From NCBI GenBank assembly GCA_937877715.1, contig CALEHW010000061.1:1-50571 (forward strand): a DNA stretch of 50,571 bases. The letters are read 5' to 3'. The notes beneath the pieces were generated by a model. It made no database searches. It was not told the DNA's origin and saw only the letters and a program-made list of their open reading frames with translations. Shown in pieces: positions 26,303 to 35,980 of the stretch. The DNA comes from an uncultured Methylophaga sp. GTDB lineage: Bacteria > Pseudomonadota > Gammaproteobacteria > GCF-002020875. The stretch's first letter is position 1. Every line of letters begins with the position of its first letter. A program made the translations under genes and the position numbers.

Positions 26303-27529
26303 ATGGGTAAGAAAGAGCGTGAGTTGATTGTTGGTCTCGATATCGGCACCACAAAAATAGCGGCCATTGTGGGTGCGCTGCTGCCTGACGGTGAGCTGGA
26401 GATTCTGGGGGTTGGTACTCACCCATCCAGGGGGCTGAAGAAGGGGGTGGTGGTCAATATTGAGTCGACCGTAAAATCGATCCAGCAGGCAGTTGAAGAA
26501 GCGGAGATCATGGCTGAATGCGAGATCGGTTCTGTCTCGGCAGGGATTGCGGGGAGCCATATCCAAGGGATGAACTCTCACGGTATTGTTGCCATCCGTA
26601 CTAGGGAGGTGACCGCCATCGATGTAGATAGGGTGGTTGATGCCGCCAAGGCGATTGCAATTCCGGCGGATCAGAGAATTCTCCATGTGTTGCCGCAGGA
26701 GTTCATTATCGATAATCAGGAGGGGATCCACGAGCCGCTGGGGATGTCAGGGGTCCGTCTTGAGGCTAAGGTCCACATTGTTACTGGATCGATCAGTGCG
26801 GCGCAGAATATTGTGAAATGTATCCGTCTTTGCGGTCTGGAGGCGGAGGATGTGGTGCTTGAGCAGTTGGCATCCAGTTATGCCGTACTCAGTGAGGATG
26901 AGAAGGAGCTGGGGGTCTGCATGATCGATATCGGTGGGGGTACCACCGATATTGCGGTATTCACAGATGGTTCCATTCGCCACACTGCGGTTATACCGGT
27001 TGCTGGGGATCAGGTTACCAATGATATTGCTGTCTTCCTCCGCACCCCCACCCATCATGCAGAAGAGATAAAGGTGAAATATGCTTGTGCCATCTCCGAG
27101 ATGGTTGATCCACAGCAGGAGATTGCTGTCCCTAGCATTGGGGATCGTCCGGAGCGCCGGCTCAAGCGCCAGGGGCTGGCAGAGGTGGTGGGGCCCCGTT
27201 ACGAGGAACTCTTCACCCTAGTTCAGGCAGAGCTGCGGCGTAGTGGTTTTGAGGAGTTGATCAACGCAGGGATTGTGTTGACAGGGGGGAGCTCAAAGAT
27301 GGAGGGGGCAGTCGAATTGGCTGAGGAGATCTTTCACAAGCCGGTGCGGCTGGGTGCGCCACAGAATATAGAAGGTCTGATCGACATCGTACGAACCCCG
27401 GTCCACGCTACAGGGGTGGGGCTGCTGATCCATGGCGCACGACGCCGACAGCAGGATGGTGGTCTGCTGGATGGAGGTATGACCACTCTCTGGGAGCGGA
27501 TGAGGCGCTGGTTCTCAAAAAATTTGTAA
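26303..27529 (+). CDS. ftsA: Cell division protein FtsA
   Basis: FtsA, 408 aa, an actin-like ATPase that tethers FtsZ filaments to the membrane and recruits later divisome proteins. Actin-fold blocks are GLDIGTTKIAAIVG (phosphate 1), the 1C domain region with GIAGSHIQGMNSHG, CMIDIGGGTTDIAVF (phosphate 2) and GIVLTGGSSKMEGAVELA. The C-terminus WERMRRWFSKNL is the amphipathic membrane-targeting helix. Normally ftsZ follows directly; here the next gene is lpxC after 153 nt, because ftsZ is at the head of the cluster. Confidence 0.97.
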   Translation: MGKKERELIVGLDIGTTKIAAIVGALLPDGELEILGVGTHPSRGLKKGVVVNIESTVKSIQQAVEEAEIMAECEIGSVSAGIAGSHIQGMNSHGIVAIRTREVTAIDVDRVVDAAKAIAIPADQRILHVLPQEFIIDNQEGIHEPLGMSGVRLEAKVHIVTGSISAAQNIVKCIRLCGLEAEDVVLEQLASSYAVLSEDEKELGVCMIDIGGGTTDIAVFTDGSIRHTAVIPVAGDQVTNDIAVFLRTPTHHAEEIKVKYACAISEMVDPQQEIAVPSIGDRPERRLKRQGLAEVVGPRYEELFTLVQAELRRSGFEELINAGIVLTGGSSKMEGAVELAEEIFHKPVRLGAPQNIEGLIDIVRTPVHATGVGLLIHGARRRQQDGGLLDGGMTTLWERMRRWFSKNL

Positions 27530-27611
27530 TATCCACACAGAAACTGCTTGATTTCGCAGCTGATTATCCCTTAGAATCAAGTTATGTCGAAAAAGTGTCT
27601 TTTTTATGCGC

Positions 27612-27640
27612 TTGTATTCAATAGATTGCTTGCGTATAAT
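27612..27640 (+). promoter_or_regulatory. Predicted sigma70 promoter of lpxC
   Basis: TTGTAT (27612-27617) and a consensus TATAAT (27635-27640) are separated by exactly 17 nt, 42 nt before the lpxC start. The spacer is A/T-rich. It fills the gap where ftsZ normally stands and would let lpxC be transcribed independently of the dcw cluster. Confidence 0.75.
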
Positions 27641-27682
27641 ACGACCTTATTAACGAGAAGTCTAAAATAATATCCAATATCG

Positions 27683-28588
27683 ATGACACGTCAAAGAACA
27701 CTTAAATCCCAGGTCCACTCTACTGGGATCGGTTTGCACTCCGGGAGAAAGGTTAATCTGACTCTGCGTCCGGCGCCGGAGAATAGCGGTATTGTCTTCC
27801 GTCGTACCGATCTTACTGGGTCCCCCCATCTATCGGCACGTCCTGACTGTGTTGGGGATACCAGACTTTCGACGACGTTAAGCAAAGATGGCGTCACGAT
27901 ATCTACTGTTGAGCACCTGATGTCTGCATTTGCCGGCTTGGGTGTAGATAATGCCTATGTTGATCTGGATGCCCCAGAGATTCCCATCATGGATGGCAGT
28001 GCCAGCACTTTCGTCTTTATGTTGAGGAGTGCGGGGCTGGTAGAGCAGAACACGGTCAAGCGTTACATTCGCATCAAGAAGAGTGTGGAGGTTAACGATG
28101 GTGATAAAACTGCTCGCCTGGACCCATACGATGGATTCCGCCTCTCTTTTGGTATCGATTTTCACCACCCGGCATTTACTGCGGATCTGCAGCAGTGTGA
28201 GATTGAGTTCTCCTCCCTCCGTTATGAGAAGGAGGTCAGCCGTGCCCGTACCTTTGGTTTTATCCGTGATGTAGAGGCACTGCGAATGCAGGGGTTGGCG
28301 CTTGGAGCCAGTCTGGAAAATGCTGTTGGACTGGATGAGTTCCGTGTCCTCAATGAGGATGGTCTCCGCTTCAAGGATGAGTTTGTGCGTCACAAGATTC
28401 TCGATGCAGTTGGTGATCTCTACCTGCTGGGCAGCCCGGTTCTCGGCGCATACCACGGCTATAAGTCGGGACACGATCTCAATAACAGACTCACCAGAGA
28501 GCTTCTCTCCAGAGAGGAGTGTTGGGAGTATGTGACCTTTGAGAAGGAGGGGCATGCCCCGATCTCCTTCGTGCCCCTGACGGCGTAA
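27683..28588 (+). CDS. lpxC: UDP-3-O-acyl-N-acetylglucosamine deacetylase
   Basis: LpxC, 301 aa, the zinc enzyme for the committed step of lipid A synthesis. The N-terminus [20 protein letters not shown] is typical. The zinc site is formed by the His in [13 protein letters not shown] and the HKILD motif ([15 protein letters not shown]), with a catalytic His in the C-terminal [13 protein letters not shown] block. Its presence shows an outer membrane with lipopolysaccharide. It has its own predicted promoter. Confidence 0.97.
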   Translation: MTRQRTLKSQVHSTGIGLHSGRKVNLTLRPAPENSGIVFRRTDLTGSPHLSARPDCVGDTRLSTTLSKDGVTISTVEHLMSAFAGLGVDNAYVDLDAPEIPIMDGSASTFVFMLRSAGLVEQNTVKRYIRIKKSVEVNDGDKTARLDPYDGFRLSFGIDFHHPAFTADLQQCEIEFSSLRYEKEVSRARTFGFIRDVEALRMQGLALGASLENAVGLDEFRVLNEDGLRFKDEFVRHKILDAVGDLYLLGSPVLGAYHGYKSGHDLNNRLTRELLSREECWEYVTFEKEGHAPISFVPLTA

Positions 28589-28784
28589 AACCAGTAACAT
28601 CCTGCTATCCAAAAATGTAAGAGGATTTTTCCTTCTTACCACCTTGCCTGTCACAGTGACGGCAGAATGTGTGGATGTTGCCAGAACTTATGGAACGACT
28701 AATATTTTGTCGCACCGTTTTGGTTGGAGTTCACCCCTCTATCCTTTATGATTCCCCCTCTGTAACCGTTACACTGCACCACAC

Positions 28785-31508
28785 ATGATCAAGAAAATAT
28801 TCAAGAAGGTTTTTGGAAGCCGCAACGAACGTACCATTCGCAAGATGCGCAAGGCTGTTGAGCAAATCAACGCCTTGGAGGAGGAGTTTCAGGCCCTGAG
28901 CGATGAGCAGTTGCAGGGTAAGACAGGCGAGTTCCGCTCCCGTTTCGAGCAGGGATCCTCCTTGGAGGATCTGCTTCCAGAGGCCTTCGCAGCGGTTCGT
29001 GAGGCTTCCCAGCGTGTTTTCAAGATGCGTCACTATGATGAGCAGATGATCGGTGGCATAGTGCTTCACCAAGGCAAGATCTCTGAGATGCGTACCGGTG
29101 AGGGCAAGACTTTGATGGCAACCCTGGCGGTCTATCTCAACGCACTCTCTGGCGATGGGGTCCATGTGGTGACGGTCAATGATTACCTGGCCAGCCGTGA
29201 TGCTGCCTGGATGGGGGAACTCTACAATTTTATGGGAATGAGTGTCGGTGTGGTCATTCCGGGACTGGACCATGAGCAGCGCCAGCAATCCTATGCAGCC
29301 GACATCACCTATGGCACCAATAACGAGTTTGGTTTTGACTACCTCCGTGACAACATGTCATTTTCCGCCGATGAGCGGGTACAGCGGGGGCGTAATTTCG
29401 CAGTGGTTGATGAGGTTGACTCCATCTTAATTGATGAAGCTCGTACTCCACTGATTATCTCTGGCCCAACAGATGATAACTCAGATCTCTATCAGTCGAT
29501 GAATACCATGCCGGGCAAATTGACAAAGAGGCTGGATGAGGGAGATGAAGAGGCGGATGGGGACTATACGGTTGATGAGAAGCAGCGCCAGGTTCTGTTA
29601 ACCGAGAGAGGTCATGAGAGAGCTGAGGAGCTGCTGGTAGAGGCTGGGCTGCTGGACGAGGGCGAGAGTCTTTATGACCCACAGAATATCACCCAGGTAC
29701 ACCATCTTTACGCCGCACTGCGTGCCCATGTCCTGTTTGAGAAGAACGTCCACTATATTTTGCAGGATGGTCAGGTGGTCATTGTTGATGAATTTACCGG
29801 ACGAACCATGCCTGGTCGTCGCTGGGGTGAGGGGTTACACCAGGCGGTCGAGGCTAAAGAGGGGGTCGAGATTCAGAATGAGAATCAGACCATGGCCTCC
29901 ATCACCTTCCAGAACTATTTTCGTATGTATAGCAAGCTCTCCGGGATGACCGGAACTGCTGATACCGAGGCCTACGAGTTCCAGCAGATCTACGGCCTTG
30001 AGGTTGTGGTAATCCCGACCCATCGACCAATGGTTCGTGATGACAGAGCAGATTTAGTCTACCTTACGGCTGAAGAGAAATTCAGCGCCATTATTAATGA
30101 TATTCGTGAGTGCATGGCCAAGCAGCAGCCGGTGCTGGTGGGTACAGCTTCAATCGAGAACTCTGAGCTGATTTCCGGGATGCTGGAAAAAGAGGGAATA
30201 TCCCACGAGGTTTTGAACGCAAAACAGCATGAGCGTGAGGCCCATATTATTGAGCATGCAGGTGCACTAGGTGCAGTAACCATTGCAACCAATATGGCGG
30301 GACGCGGTACCGATATCGTGTTGGGCGGCAACCTTGAGGTGAAGCTGAAGGCGCTTGGAGAGGAGGCAGACCCAGCCACGGTGGAGCAGCTGCGAGGAGA
30401 GTGGGGGCATCGCCATCAGCAGGTGCTGGATGCGGGTGGTCTCCACATTATTGGCACCGAGCGTCATGAGTCGAGACGTATAGACAACCAGCTCAGGGGA
30501 CGTTCAGGACGTCAGGGAGATACGGGGTCGAGCCGCTTCTACCTCTCTCTGGAGGACTCCCTGATGCGTATCTTCGCCTCTGAGCGTCTGGCTGGAATGA
30601 TGCAGAAGCTGGGAATGGAAGAGGGTGAGGCGATTGAGCATCCATGGGTCAATAAAGCGATCGAGAATGCGCAGCGCAAGGTAGAGGGGCACAACTTCGA
30701 TATCCGTAAACAGCTGCTGGAGTATGACGATGTGGCCAACGATCAGCGTCAGGTGATCTATGAGCAGCGTAATGAGCTGATGGATGTTGATGACATCTCG
30801 GAAACCGTTCACGCAATTCGTGAGGATGTGGTTCACCAGGTTATGAACCACTTTGTGCCCCCACAGAGCATGGAGGAGCAGTGGGATATTCCAGGGCTTG
30901 AGGCTGCAGTGAAGCAGGAGTTTGATTTTGAGTTCGACATCACCGGCTGGCTGGGTGAGGATGATAATCTCCATGAGGAGACCCTGCGGGAGCGGGTGAT
31001 CGAGGAGATGGGAAAAGTTTATGCTGAAAAGGAGCTGCTGGCCGGCTCCGACACTGTTCGACACTTCGAGAAGGCGGTAATGCTCCAGGTGCTGGATCAC
31101 CAGTGGAAGGAGCATCTGCAGGCGATGGACCACCTGCGACAGGGGATCCATCTGCGTGGTTATGCCCAGAAGAATCCCAAACAGGAGTACAAGCGGGAGT
31201 CATTCGAGATGTTCTCCTCAATGCTGGATCGCATGAAGCATGATGCCTTAGGGATCATGACCAAGGTTCAGGTACGTACCGAGGAGGATGTTGCAGCGGT
31301 GGAGGCGCAGCGTCGCCAGACTGAGGAGATGGAGTTTCAGCATGCACCGACAGGCACCCTCTCCGCCTCTGAGGAGGTTGATGAGATGGGGGCGGCCGAG
31401 GAGGAGCCCAAGCCATTTGTACGAGAGGGGCGCAAGGTTGGCAGAAATGAGCCCTGCCCGTGTGGCTCGGGAAAGAAATACAAGCAGTGTTGTGGCAAAC
31501 TCTCTTGA
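28785..31508 (+). CDS. secA: Preprotein translocase ATPase SecA
   Basis: SecA, 907 aa, the motor that drives proteins through SecYEG. It begins [16 protein letters not shown]. Walker A is MRTGEGKT and the DEAD-like Walker B is [16 protein letters not shown]. Further blocks are [23 protein letters not shown] and [11 protein letters not shown]. The C-terminus has the zinc-binding [13 protein letters not shown], which binds SecB and lipids. No clear Shine-Dalgarno sequence precedes the ATG. The 196-nt gap after lpxC contains an imperfect GTAAGAGGA/TCCTTCTTAC hairpin (28617-28640) that could end lpxC transcription; no secM-like gene is visible. Confidence 0.98.
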   Translation: MIKKIFKKVFGSRNERTIRKMRKAVEQINALEEEFQALSDEQLQGKTGEFRSRFEQGSSLEDLLPEAFAAVREASQRVFKMRHYDEQMIGGIVLHQGKISEMRTGEGKTLMATLAVYLNALSGDGVHVVTVNDYLASRDAAWMGELYNFMGMSVGVVIPGLDHEQRQQSYAADITYGTNNEFGFDYLRDNMSFSADERVQRGRNFAVVDEVDSILIDEARTPLIISGPTDDNSDLYQSMNTMPGKLTKRLDEGDEEADGDYTVDEKQRQVLLTERGHERAEELLVEAGLLDEGESLYDPQNITQVHHLYAALRAHVLFEKNVHYILQDGQVVIVDEFTGRTMPGRRWGEGLHQAVEAKEGVEIQNENQTMASITFQNYFRMYSKLSGMTGTADTEAYEFQQIYGLEVVVIPTHRPMVRDDRADLVYLTAEEKFSAIINDIRECMAKQQPVLVGTASIENSELISGMLEKEGISHEVLNAKQHEREAHIIEHAGALGAVTIATNMAGRGTDIVLGGNLEVKLKALGEEADPATVEQLRGEWGHRHQQVLDAGGLHIIGTERHESRRIDNQLRGRSGRQGDTGSSRFYLSLEDSLMRIFASERLAGMMQKLGMEEGEAIEHPWVNKAIENAQRKVEGHNFDIRKQLLEYDDVANDQRQVIYEQRNELMDVDDISETVHAIREDVVHQVMNHFVPPQSMEEQWDIPGLEAAVKQEFDFEFDITGWLGEDDNLHEETLRERVIEEMGKVYAEKELLAGSDTVRHFEKAVMLQVLDHQWKEHLQAMDHLRQGIHLRGYAQKNPKQEYKRESFEMFSSMLDRMKHDALGIMTKVQVRTEEDVAAVEAQRRQTEEMEFQHAPTGTLSASEEVDEMGAAEEEPKPFVREGRKVGRNEPCPCGSGKKYKQCCGKLS

Positions 31509-31558
31509 TCGCTCAAGAGTGCTAATGCTTTTGGAGCAACTGATAGAAAGGTAGTTAT

Positions 31559-32779
31559 ATGCCGGTAGGAGAGATAGAGTTTCCCGAGATGCACCCGGTG
31601 GCAGGATTCTCTCTGGGGACCACCGAGGCAGGAATTCGTCTGAGCGGAAGACGTGATCTGGTAGTGATGGAGTGTGCAGAGGGGTCGACAGTTGCTGCCA
31701 CCTTCACCCAGAATGCCTTCTGCGCTGCACCTGTCACTCTTTGCAAAGAACATCTCGCAGAGGCTGCCCCTCGCTATCTGGCAGTAAACACCGGGAATGC
31801 CAATGCTGGCACCGGGGCGCAAGGGAGAGTGGATGCTGAGACGGTCTGCAGTGCCTTAGCAACCCTGACCTCTCTCCAGCCCAATCAGGTTCTCCCATTC
31901 TCAACCGGGGTAATTGGTGAACCGCTGCCAGTCACAGCCATTACACAGGGGTTACCGGATGCTGTGGCATCACTATCGGTAACCGGTTGGGAGGATGCTG
32001 CCCACGGCATCATGACAACAGATACCGTAGCCAAGGGGGCGAGTCGGCAGTTGCAGATTGGTGGAGATCAGATAACCATCACTGGGATCGCCAAGGGGTC
32101 GGGGATGATACACCCGGATATGGCCACCATGCTGGCCTATGTTGCCACCGACGCCGCTGTAGAGCAGGAGCTTCTGCAGCAGATGGTAAGTGAGGTTGCA
32201 GATCGTTCATTCAACCGTATTACCGTGGATGGAGATACCTCGACCAACGACTCCTTTGTGGTGGTTGCAACCGGGCAGAGCGCTATGCCACAGCTGATGG
32301 AGCTGGAGAGTGAAGCGTCCGGGCAGTTTGTTACTGCGCTGGAGTCACTGGTGGTTGAGCTGGCGCAAAAGATGGTGCGGGATGGAGAGGGCGCCACCAA
32401 ATTTGTTACGGTTCAGGTGGACGGCGCAAAAAACTCACAGGAGGCGCTTGATGTGGCCTTTACAGTGGCTCACTCGCCACTGATCAAGACGGCACTGTTT
32501 GCATCGGATCCCAACTGGGGGAGGATTCTGGCGGCAGTTGGGCGTGCCGGGGTGACTGCCCTGGAGATTGAGGCCGTCACTCTCTGGTTGGATGATATCT
32601 GTATTGTAGAACATGGTGGCCGCGCGGCCAGATACAGTGAGGCGCAGGGCCAAGCAGTAATGAACCAGGAGGACATCACCATCCGTATTGATCTGGGGCG
32701 TGGAGCTGCAGCGGAGACGGTCTGGACCACCGATCTCTCCCACGACTACGTGACAATCAACGCGGAGTACAGAACCTGA
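31559..32779 (+). CDS. argJ: Bifunctional ornithine acetyltransferase / N-acetylglutamate synthase
   Basis: ArgJ, 406 aa, transfers the acetyl group from N-acetylornithine to glutamate (and may use acetyl-CoA), recycling acetyl groups in arginine synthesis. It is an Ntn-type enzyme made as one chain and self-cleaved before the nucleophile Thr in the HPDMATMLAYV block. Other family blocks are AVNTGNANAGTG, STGVIGEPLP, ITVDGDTSTNDS, and DPNWGRILAAVGRAGV. It follows secA by 50 nt with a GAAAGG ribosome site, and its stop overlaps the next start (TGATG). Confidence 0.95.
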   Translation: MPVGEIEFPEMHPVAGFSLGTTEAGIRLSGRRDLVVMECAEGSTVAATFTQNAFCAAPVTLCKEHLAEAAPRYLAVNTGNANAGTGAQGRVDAETVCSALATLTSLQPNQVLPFSTGVIGEPLPVTAITQGLPDAVASLSVTGWEDAAHGIMTTDTVAKGASRQLQIGGDQITITGIAKGSGMIHPDMATMLAYVATDAAVEQELLQQMVSEVADRSFNRITVDGDTSTNDSFVVVATGQSAMPQLMELESEASGQFVTALESLVVELAQKMVRDGEGATKFVTVQVDGAKNSQEALDVAFTVAHSPLIKTALFASDPNWGRILAAVGRAGVTALEIEAVTLWLDDICIVEHGGRAARYSEAQGQAVMNQEDITIRIDLGRGAAAETVWTTDLSHDYVTINAEYRT

Positions 32780-33348
32780 TGAACACACTGCAGCTGCCAG
32801 ACCGTTACCTGATTACCGGCAAGGCAGAGAGTCGGGAGCAGTTTCTGGAGAAGCTGGAGAGGGCGCTCCTGAATGGAATCAGCCTGATCCAGTTGCGAGC
32901 CCCAGAGTTGGAGCCTGAACCCTATATAGAGCTTGCGGTTGAGGTGGTGAATCGTGCCCACAACCACGGGGTTCGGGTGTTGTTGAATGGAGATCCGCAG
33001 TGGGTTGAGCAGAGCGGAGCAGATGGGATTCATCTCAACGGTCACCGTCTCAGGGAGTTCTCAGGCCGCCCTCTGGGGGAGAAGCTGCTTATCTCGGCAT
33101 CATGTCACGATGCCGAGGAGTTGCGTCAAGCTGCGCAGATAGGGGTTGATTTTGCCGTGCTCTCGGCTGTTCTACCAACCCAGACTCACCCGGATCGAAC
33201 TCCGTTGGGGTGGGAGAGGTTTTCGCAACTGGTCGGGGCGGTACCATTTCCGGTATATGCGCTGGGCGGAGTTGACCAGAGCCATATTTCCCACTCCCGT
33301 CAAATGGGAGGACACGGTGTTGCTGCCATCACGGCGTTCTGGAATTAA
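32779..33348 (+). CDS. ThiE-like thiamine phosphate synthase domain, without the usual MutT partner
   Basis: A TIM-barrel protein of 189 aa in the thiamine-phosphate-synthase superfamily. The sequence (LPDRYLITGK, LIQLRAPEL, VRVLLNGDPQWVEQSGADGIHLNG, ISASCHDAEELRQA, FAVLSAVLPTQTHP, ALGGVDQS) matches the C-terminal half of the gammaproteobacterial Nudix-ThiE fusion that normally stands after argJ. The N-terminal Nudix (MutT) domain, which would clean up oxidised dGTP, is absent: the ATG overlaps the argJ stop and there is no room for it. The QLRxK lysine and some phosphate-binding residues of true ThiE are altered, as in the fusion family, so enzyme activity is doubtful. Its stop overlaps the convergent zapD stop. 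Confidence 0.8.
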   Translation: MNTLQLPDRYLITGKAESREQFLEKLERALLNGISLIQLRAPELEPEPYIELAVEVVNRAHNHGVRVLLNGDPQWVEQSGADGIHLNGHRLREFSGRPLGEKLLISASCHDAEELRQAAQIGVDFAVLSAVLPTQTHPDRTPLGWERFSQLVGAVPFPVYALGGVDQSHISHSRQMGGHGVAAITAFWN

Positions 33349-34112
33349 AGAATACAGGTAGTAAGCTGAAAGGAGACATCCTCCATCGCCTGTGCGGGGC
33401 GCTCTTCTAGGGAGGGGACCATCATCCGTGCAGAGAAGCGGTGTCTGCCACCACTGATCTCCACGTAGTAGGGAGAGTCGGCAGGGAGGGTGACACGAAT
33501 CAACTGGTATGGGGTGTTCTTGTCCAGGCTATGTTGGTAGAAGCCATTGATCGCGGTGACAGTGGTTGGGGTGGCGCTTCTGCGAATCATATCCAGCACC
33601 AGTCCAACCGCCTCACGCACAGTATCGAAACATGAGACCCACTCTGATAGTGCGGCAATCCGCGTCTCGGCTGGCAGGTTTAGCCAGAAGTGGTAGTGGG
33701 GGAAGTCGATATCAGAGAGCCCCCCTGGAATCCCTGCCCGCTGGCGGAAACTCTTGAGGAACTCAGAGTTGCGAATCTCCTGTCCGGGCTTGCTCCGCTC
33801 TGCATCAAGCTCCCGGTTCAGCTGTTTCAGCTTCCCGAGGAAATCATCCAGCTGCTGGTGGTTTACCCCGGAGCGCTCCTTCAGTGCAGTCAACGTTATA
33901 TGGTTGCGCTCTAACTCCTTCATCAGATCCTTTTTTAGCTCGGAGCGATCTGTCAGTGAGAGGATCTCCTCCAGCCGCTCCAGGGTTGCATGGCTGCTGG
34001 CAGGGGCTGGTCCATGCAGTGTCTCCTGGATGTTTCTGAACAGCGACTCCAACCGTAACAGGGTACGGATGCGTTCATTCAGAGGTTGTTCATAAATTAT
34101 GGTTTCTGACAA
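33345..34112 (-). CDS. zapD: Cell division protein ZapD
   Basis: ZapD (YacF), 255 aa, binds the C-terminal tail of FtsZ and bundles its filaments. The sequence begins IIYEQPLNERIRTLLRLESLF and contains IPGGLSDIDFPHYHFWL, both strongly conserved in the family, and ends with a beta-rich region (QLIRVTLPADSPYYVEISGGRHRFSARMM). It lies downstream of coaE on the minus strand, as in other gammaproteobacteria, but yacG does not follow. Its partner ftsZ, with an intact tail, is in the same window. Confidence 0.95.
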   Translation of the reverse strand: MSETIIYEQPLNERIRTLLRLESLFRNIQETLHGPAPASSHATLERLEEILSLTDRSELKKDLMKELERNHITLTALKERSGVNHQQLDDFLGKLKQLNRELDAERSKPGQEIRNSEFLKSFRQRAGIPGGLSDIDFPHYHFWLNLPAETRIAALSEWVSCFDTVREAVGLVLDMIRRSATPTTVTAINGFYQHSLDKNTPYQLIRVTLPADSPYYVEISGGRHRFSARMMVPSLEERPAQAMEDVSFQLTTCIL

Positions 34113-34179
34113 CTGTTCAGCCCTTTGCAGGTAAAGTTAATGCCCTATTCTCAATGACTTTGCGATGAAGAGCAACTTT

Positions 34180-34773
34180 CTAGTTTACCAGCAGAAGGTA
34201 CTGTTCATGAAGTTGTTTTACCTGCGCCTCTACCATCGCAGGATCAAGGTTGAGGATTACATCGTCTGCCATCAGCAGCCTCTCCTCACGACTAGCCTGT
34301 ACCTCAAGGATCAACTCAACCTCCGCTCTACTGGTCTGGTCACGATTTACCACCCGTTCAATCTGTAGCTCTTCGGGCAGATCAACCAGTAGAATACGGT
34401 CAACACTGTATTTACCACTGCTCTCGACCAGTAGCGGGATCACCAGCAAGAGATATGGTGCATCGATCTCTGCCGCCTTCCTCTCCAACTCCTCTGCAAT
34501 TCTGGGGTGGAGGATCTGCTCCACAGCCACTCGTTTTTTCGGATCGGCAAAGATCAGTCTGCGCAGTGCCCTGCGATCCAGGGTTCCATCTTCAAGCAGT
34601 ATGGTTGAACCAAACTCCGTCTTGAGCTCCTCCAGTCCACCAGTCCCTGGCTCTACAACGGCACGAGCAGCCCGGTCGGCATCCAGCACAGCCACTCCAA
34701 GTTTTTCAAACAGTCGGGCAACAGTACTTTTGCCGCTACCGATACCACCTGTGAGCCCGATGATAATTGTCAT
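34180..34773 (-). CDS. coaE: Dephospho-CoA kinase
   Basis: CoaE, 197 aa, phosphorylates dephospho-CoA, the last step of coenzyme A synthesis. It starts MTIIIGLTGGIGSGKSTVARLF, with the P-loop GGIGSGKS. The substrate-binding LDADRAARAVVEPG and the VIPLLVES and RDQTSRAEV blocks follow. It overlaps pilD by 4 nt, giving the usual pilD-coaE-zapD order. Confidence 0.96.
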   Translation of the reverse strand: MTIIIGLTGGIGSGKSTVARLFEKLGVAVLDADRAARAVVEPGTGGLEELKTEFGSTILLEDGTLDRRALRRLIFADPKKRVAVEQILHPRIAEELERKAAEIDAPYLLLVIPLLVESSGKYSVDRILLVDLPEELQIERVVNRDQTSRAEVELILEVQASREERLLMADDVILNLDPAMVEAQVKQLHEQYLLLVN

Positions 34774-35741
34774 CCTATACCACCAATCGCCCCGAACGGC
34801 TGCAGGCCAGTAATACCAAGAAGTTGATTGGCGTCCAGTAGGTCGCCCGCAAGACGAATGGTGTCCAGTAGGTCACCCGCAAGACGGTTGATCTCCCCAC
34901 CCCAGAGCAGGGCAATCCACCCCCCGAGAGCGAGGAATGGTCCAAAGGGGATGGGGGTTACCGCCCAAATGGGTGTTACGCTGTTTCTGGCTATCCCTCC
35001 GGGCTCCCCCTTTTTTCGTTTGGAGAGAATGAACGGGATCCCCACAACAATCCCGCTCAGCGAGGCGATCAGTAGAATCTGTGGCAGCAGAAGCCAGCCG
35101 CACCAGGCCCCGAGGGCCGCAAACAGCTTGAGATCTCCCCCACCCATACCACTGCAGCCGGTGACTAGCCGATAGAGATGAAACACCATCCAGAGAGCTA
35201 GATAACCGGCCACAGCCCCCCACAGTGCTTCAGAAGGGGCGGCAAACAGGTCCCACTGGTTAACCAGCAGCCCGCTCCAGAGCAGAATCTGGGTTAGTGG
35301 GTCGGGCAGCAGCTGGTGCTCCAGGTCGATAAAGAGAAGGGCAAGCAGAATCCATCCAAACCCCATGGCAGCGCTGGCGTGCAGCGGCTGGTCAAAATGG
35401 AGGGTTGCAGTGATGGCAACAGCGATCGCCAGCAGCTCTATGGTCAGATATCTCCAGCCGATGGGGTGGTTGCAGTGGTTGCAGTGGCCACGGTTGAGCA
35501 GAAAACCGATGACAGGTATGTTGTCAACCAGCCTGAGAGGGTGACTGCAGTGGGGGCAGTGTGAACGGGGGAGCCAGAGGCTCTCCTTTTTCTCGCCCTC
35601 AGCACCATCTTCCACCCCCAAAAATTCCTGGCACTCAGATCTCCACTGCCGTTGCATAATGCGTGGGAGACGGTAGACAAGCATCGATAGAAAGCTGCCG
35701 ATGACTGCACCCAGAATACCAATCAATAGAAGATGACTCAT
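34770..35741 (-). CDS. pilD: Type IV prepilin peptidase / N-methyltransferase
   Basis: PilD, 323 aa, cleaves and N-methylates type IV prepilins at the inner membrane. A cytoplasmic zinc-binding loop has two CxxC pairs (CPHCSHPL and CNHCNHP). The two catalytic aspartates lie in LFIDLEHQLLPD and GMGGGDLKLFA. About eight membrane helices follow. The C-terminus carries a 10-residue tandem duplication (RLAGDLLD twice) beyond the last helix, making it longer than usual. In most relatives pilC is directly upstream; here a MITE-like element separates them. Confidence 0.95.
   Translation of the reverse strand: MSHLLLIGILGAVIGSFLSMLVYRLPRIMQRQWRSECQEFLGVEDGAEGEKKESLWLPRSHCPHCSHPLRLVDNIPVIGFLLNRGHCNHCNHPIGWRYLTIELLAIAVAITATLHFDQPLHASAAMGFGWILLALLFIDLEHQLLPDPLTQILLWSGLLVNQWDLFAAPSEALWGAVAGYLALWMVFHLYRLVTGCSGMGGGDLKLFAALGAWCGWLLLPQILLIASLSGIVVGIPFILSKRKKGEPGGIARNSVTPIWAVTPIPFGPFLALGGWIALLWGGEINRLAGDLLDTIRLAGDLLDANQLLGITGLQPFGAIGGIG
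34833..34892 (+). repeat. Two tandem 30-bp repeats in the 3' end of pilD
   Basis: Copies at 34833-34862 and 34863-34892 share GTCCAGTAGGTC and CCCGCAAGACG and differ at only a few positions. Being 30 bp long, the duplication stays in frame and gives two RLAGDLLD peptides at the PilD C-terminus. It is probably a recent slippage duplication. Confidence 0.85.
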
Positions 35742-35783
35742 ACTCTAATAATCTCGCAAGCAACCATCACTTTTGGCATGGTT

Positions 35784-35980
35784 AACATTCATCAGTAGTC
35801 CTCATTAATGGCAATTTTCCAAAGAAAGACGTCATCCCCGCGTACCACGGAAGCAATGCTTCCTCTGCATCTAATGGAAAGGCGGGGATCCAGGAAACAA
35901 GCAATTACGTTCATTTTAGCTTCTGGATTCCTGTCTTCACGGGAATGATGAGGCCATAATGAGAATTGCTGAACATTCAT
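35784..35980. mobile_element. MITE-like element, full copy with two REP-type hairpins
   Basis: A non-coding element of about 179 bp (35793-35971) is flanked by 9-bp direct repeats AACATTCAT (35784-35792 and 35972-35980), the right one overlapping the pilC stop. Its ends are imperfect inverted repeats: left CAGTAGTCCTCATTA, right, read on the other strand, CAGCAATTCTCATTA. Inside are a long hairpin (35831-35893) with stem ATCCCCGC/GCGGGGAT and an inner GGAAGC/GCTTCC hairpin, and a short hairpin with ATTCC/GGAAT at about 35926-35945. Half copies occur at 45519-45580 and 46634-46724. No transposase is encoded. Confidence 0.75.

Noticed and set aside
27878-28654. Open frame of 258 codons on the minus strand
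   Set aside because: Antisense to lpxC, which has all its zinc-site motifs; no coding signal of its own.
30504-31151. Open frame of 215 codons on the minus strand
   Set aside because: Antisense to secA; the sequence is Leu/His-rich without a family match.
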